Source: Paracoccaceae bacterium
GTDB taxonomy: Bacteria > Pseudomonadota > Alphaproteobacteria > Rhodobacterales > Rhodobacteraceae
Assembly (NCBI GenBank): GCA_023254015.1
Contig: JALQYS010000041.1
Span: forward strand, 1-8,522
DNA: 8,522 nucleotides
Direction: 5' to 3'
Shown here: positions 6,123 to 8,522 of the stretch, in pieces
How positions within the stretch are numbered: the first letter of the stretch is position 1
How the letters are laid out: each line of letters starts with the position of its first letter
The notes under the pieces: generated by a model
Seen by the model: the letters and a program-made list of their open reading frames with translations, nothing else
What the model was told of the DNA's origin: nothing
The model's database searches: none
Program-made: the position numbers and the translations under genes

Positions 6123-7487
6123 ATGGACGGCACCGTTCTTGTCGCCGATGACGACCGCACCATCCGCACCGTCCTGACACAGGCCCTGACGCGGGCGGGC
6201 TGCAGGGTGCATGCCACCGCCAGCCTGATGACGCTGATGCGCTGGGTCGAAGAAGGCAAGGGCGATCTGGTCATCACCGATGTCGTCATGCCCGACGGCA
6301 ACGGATTGCAGGCCCTGCCGCAGATTGCCCGGCTGCGCCCCGGCCTGCCGGTCATCGTGATTTCGGCTCAGAACACCATCATGACCGCCATTCAGGCCGC
6401 CGAGGCCGAGGCCTTCGATTATCTGCCCAAACCCTTCGATCTGCCCGATCTGATGAAACGCTCGGCCCGGGCGCTGGAGCAAAAGCGCGTGACGCCCCGC
6501 GCCGCGCCCCCGCGCGAGCCGGCCGAGGATCTGCCGCTGGTCGGGCGCACCCCGGCGATGCAGGCGCTGTACCGGCTGATCGCGCGTGTGATGAATGTCG
6601 ATCTGCCGGTGCTGATTTCGGGCGAATCGGGCACCGGCAAATCTCTGATCGCGCGCACGATCCACGATCTTTCCGACCGCCGCGCGCAGCCCTTCGTGGT
6701 GGCGCAGGCGGCCGATCTGGCGGGAAGCGACGGCATCTCGGCGCTTCTGGCGCGGGCGCGCGGCGGATCGCTGGTGCTGGACGAGGTGACCGACTTTGAC
6801 GCAGAGGCGCAGGCCCGACTGGTGCGGATGCTCGATGGGGTGGGCGAGCATGGCCCGCGCATCCTGACCACCAGTCAGGTCGATCTTGTCGCCCGGGTCG
6901 AGGCGGGAAGTTTCCGCAAGGATCTCTATTACCGGCTGGCCGGGGTGACGCTGGCGGTGCCGGCGCTGCGCGAGCGGGTCGATGACATTCCGCTTCTGGC
7001 CGAGCATATCCTGGCCCGCAGCGCCCGCGAACTGGGCGGCGCGCAGCGGCAGTTGTCGCAAGAGGCCAAGGCCTTTGTGCGCGCCCATCCCTGGCCCGGC
7101 AACGTGCGGCAGTTGGAAAACACGCTGCGCCGGCTGATGGTCACCGGGTCTGAACCCGAGATCACCAAATCCGAGGTCGAGGCCGCCTTGGGCCAAGCGC
7201 AGGTCAGCGCCAGTCCGAAAGGCGGATTCGAAGGCGAGAAACTGTCGCAGTCCATCGCGCGGCACCTGCAACGCTATTTCGATTTGCATGGCGGGCAACT
7301 GCCGCCCGACGGGGTCTACGACCGGGTGTTGCGCGAAATGGAGGTGCCGTTGATCGAAATCGCCTTGGATGCAACGGGTGGCAATCAGGCAAAATGTGCC
7401 GATCTGCTGGGCATCAACCGCAATACCTTGCGTAAAAAGATCACAGACCTTGATATTCGCGTGACACGGCGGCGCAAGTTGATGTAA
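6123..7487 (+). CDS. ntrC: Nitrogen response regulator NtrC, Rhodobacter type lacking the GAFTGA loop
   Basis: This 454-residue partner of NtrB has a receiver domain (about 1-118) with VADDDR (7-12), the phosphoacceptor Asp53 in ITDVVMPDG and Lys103 in LPKPFD. The AAA+ domain (about 137-345) has Walker A GESGTGKS (167-174), Walker B LVLDE (217-221), FRKDLYYRL (264-272), VPALRER (279-285) and WPGNVRQLENTL (324-335). A Fis-type helix-turn-helix ends it (about 408-440). The GAFTGA motif, which contacts sigma-54 in classical NtrC, is absent: from the Walker A Lys173 to the Walker B Asp220 are 47 residues, about 16 fewer than I recall for enterobacterial NtrC. R. capsulatus NtrC lacks the same motif and activates RpoD polymerase, so the same mode is inferred here. 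An AAAGGA (6110-6115) lies 7 bases upstream of the ATG. The missing loop has clean flanking sequence and no frameshift, so it is not decay. Confidence 0.96.
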   Translation: MDGTVLVADDDRTIRTVLTQALTRAGCRVHATASLMTLMRWVEEGKGDLVITDVVMPDGNGLQALPQIARLRPGLPVIVISAQNTIMTAIQAAEAEAFDYLPKPFDLPDLMKRSARALEQKRVTPRAAPPREPAEDLPLVGRTPAMQALYRLIARVMNVDLPVLISGESGTGKSLIARTIHDLSDRRAQPFVVAQAADLAGSDGISALLARARGGSLVLDEVTDFDAEAQARLVRMLDGVGEHGPRILTTSQVDLVARVEAGSFRKDLYYRLAGVTLAVPALRERVDDIPLLAEHILARSARELGGAQRQLSQEAKAFVRAHPWPGNVRQLENTLRRLMVTGSEPEITKSEVEAALGQAQVSASPKGGFEGEKLSQSIARHLQRYFDLHGGQLPPDGVYDRVLREMEVPLIEIALDATGGNQAKCADLLGINRNTLRKKITDLDIRVTRRRKLM

Positions 7488-7529
7488 ATCAGCCACAGGC
7501 CGCGTGTTCTGATTGCCCCAAGCTGATCA

Positions 7530-7545
7530 GCCACCGGTCAGTGGC
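7530..7545 (+). promoter_or_regulatory. Small hairpin before the ntrY start
   Basis: GCCAC (7530-7534) pairs with GTGGC (7541-7545) over a 6-base loop, in the 62-base gap between ntrC and ntrY. It occupies the place where a Shine-Dalgarno for the ATG at 7550 would be expected, and none is strong there. An 8-base palindrome CTGATCAG (7523-7530) adjoins it. No T-tract follows, so a terminator is unlikely. The stem is short and the functional claim is weak. Confidence 0.25.
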
Positions 7546-7549
7546 GGGA

Positions 7550-8522
7550 ATGGCACCAACGCCACCCGTTCCGGGGGACTGGTTTTTGGCGTCAAGTTCT
7601 TATCGCAGTGCAACTTGGGTACGTCTGACGCGGTTGCGTCGGACAAGGGCTTGGCAAGGTGGGCTCAGCTTTGGGCTTGTGTTTCTCGGGCCTTTGCTGG
7701 CGGTTCTGACCTTTCTGGCCCTTGGCCCCTATGATCTGAGCGCCGGGTCAGATTTCTTGCGCGTCATTCTTCTGGCCGATCTGGTCTATGTGCTGGTGGT
7801 GGCCGCGCTGATCTTGGCACGGGTCATCCGCATGGTCGCTGACCGCCGAAGCCAATCTGCCGGATCGCGGCTGCATTTGCGCCTGACCGGGGTTTTCGCC
7901 TTTGTGGCGCTGGTGCCGACCATCCTTGTCGCGATTTTTGCCGTCCTGAACCTGAACATCGGGCTTGAGGGTTGGTTTTCCGAACGGGTCCGCAATGTGG
8001 TCGGCTCATCCCTGTCGGCGGCTGAGGCCTATGAGCAGGAACACCGCAACGCCCTGACCGAAGATGCCGAGGCGCTGGCCGGTTTGTTGAATGTCGCCAA
8101 ACAGTCGCGCTTTTTCATCGATGATGGCCAGATGCGGCAGGTGCTGAGCCAAGGCCAGCAGGCGGTGCAGCGCGGCCTGCGTGAGGTTTATCTGATTGAC
8201 GGGGCAGGCACCCTGAAAACCCGCGGTGAACGCAGCTATCTGTTCGACTTTGAGGCCCCCTCGGCAGACGATCTTGCGCGCGCCGAAAAGGGCGAAACCG
8301 TGGTGATCGAAGATTGGTCGAACGACGAGTTCCGCGCGCTGGTCCGGCTGGATGCTTTTGCCGACCGCTACCTTTACGTCAGCCGCGCGGTGGACGGTCA
8401 GCTTTTGTCGCTGTTGGACGAAACCAAGCAAACGGTGTCGCTCTATCAGCAGCTCGAGGCGGAGCGCGGGCGGGTGCTGTTCAACTTTGGTCTGCTCTAT
8501 CTTGGGTTTGCCCTGATCCTTG
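7550..8522 (+). CDS. ntrY: Membrane sensor histidine kinase NtrY, N-terminal part (3' end outside window)
   Basis: The frame is open from the ATG at 7550 to the right edge, giving 324 visible residues of a protein usually about 750 long. It has three N-terminal membrane segments (about 38-59, 69-96 and 112-136), an extracytoplasmic sensor region (about 137-305), and the start of a fourth segment, FNFGLLYLGFALIL, at the edge. The segment LTGVFAFVALVPTILVAIFAVLNLNIGLEGWFSERV (112-147) is typical of NtrY N-termini. HAMP, PAS and kinase domains should follow outside the window. NtrY with its response regulator NtrX acts in nitrogen and redox (respiration, envelope) control in alphaproteobacteria; position directly after ntrBC is the usual order. 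The start is uncertain: the ATG lacks a good Shine-Dalgarno, and a GTG at 7541 or a TTG at 7634 is possible. The 62-base gap allows co-transcription with ntrC. Confidence 0.85.
   Translation, partial: MAPTPPVPGDWFLASSSYRSATWVRLTRLRRTRAWQGGLSFGLVFLGPLLAVLTFLALGPYDLSAGSDFLRVILLADLVYVLVVAALILARVIRMVADRRSQSAGSRLHLRLTGVFAFVALVPTILVAIFAVLNLNIGLEGWFSERVRNVVGSSLSAAEAYEQEHRNALTEDAEALAGLLNVAKQSRFFIDDGQMRQVLSQGQQAVQRGLREVYLIDGAGTLKTRGERSYLFDFEAPSADDLARAEKGETVVIEDWSNDEFRALVRLDAFADRYLYVSRAVDGQLLSLLDETKQTVSLYQQLEAERGRVLFNFGLLYLGFALIL

Noticed and set aside
6006..7496. 496-codon minus-strand open frame opposite ntrC
   Set aside because: Shadow of ntrC: no family motifs, Gln/His/Arg-rich composition, no ribosome binding site that stands out.
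7550..7565. TGGCAC near the ntrY start as a sigma-54 -24 element
   Set aside because: The expected TTGC at -12 spacing is absent (CCAC is found), and the site is inside the coding start.
7513..7734. 73-codon plus-strand frame between ntrC and ntrY
   Set aside because: It overlaps the ntrY N-terminus in another frame and ends inside the region encoding the first membrane segments, which are clearly in the 7550 frame.

Overview
The window is GC-rich, densely packed alphaproteobacterial chromosome. The gene set and order (nifR3/dusB-ntrB-ntrC-ntrY, a fused ispDF, an NtrC without the GAFTGA loop) point to the Rhodobacteraceae, near Rhodobacter, Paracoccus and relatives. It reads as core genome. 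I see no rRNA, tRNA, insertion sequence, phage gene, CRISPR array or plasmid gene.

Left part (1-1677, plus strand): the C-terminal part of a LysR-type regulator entering from outside the window; a small two-CBS-domain protein behind a promoter-like region with two perfect dyads; then coaD (phosphopantetheine adenylyltransferase, coenzyme A synthesis). A short terminator-like hairpin and a second hairpin lie between the CBS gene and coaD.

Middle part (1674-3771, minus strand): an overlapping gene set in transcription order ispDF (isoprenoid precursor synthesis), pgpA (phosphatidylglycerophosphatase) and pncC/cinA-C (NMN amidohydrolase). ispDF/pgpA and pgpA/pncC both overlap, which suggests one mRNA with translational coupling. 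The last gene, pncC, meets coaD tail to tail, and their stop codons share the palindrome TTAA.

Divergent intergenic region (3772-4035): two perfect inverted repeats sit directly against each other, followed by a candidate promoter for the rightward operon.

Right part (4036-8522, plus strand): dusB/nifR3 (tRNA dihydrouridine synthase), ntrB (nitrogen sensor kinase, overlapping dusB by 4 bases), ntrC (response regulator, 3 bases after ntrB), then ntrY (membrane sensor kinase), which runs off the right edge. NtrB and NtrC form the cytoplasmic nitrogen-status two-component pair. NtrY is the membrane sensor usually paired with NtrX, which would be expected just beyond the window.

The strongest biological point is that NtrC keeps its receiver, Walker A/B, R-finger and Fis-type DNA-binding regions but lacks the GAFTGA loop that contacts sigma-54. 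This matches the unusual Rhodobacter capsulatus NtrC, which activates the housekeeping sigma-70-type polymerase. I did not find a wholly undescribed multi-gene system. The less explained signals are the twin palindromes before dusB, the two dyads at the CBS-gene promoter, and a short insertion beside the catalytic cysteine of DusB.
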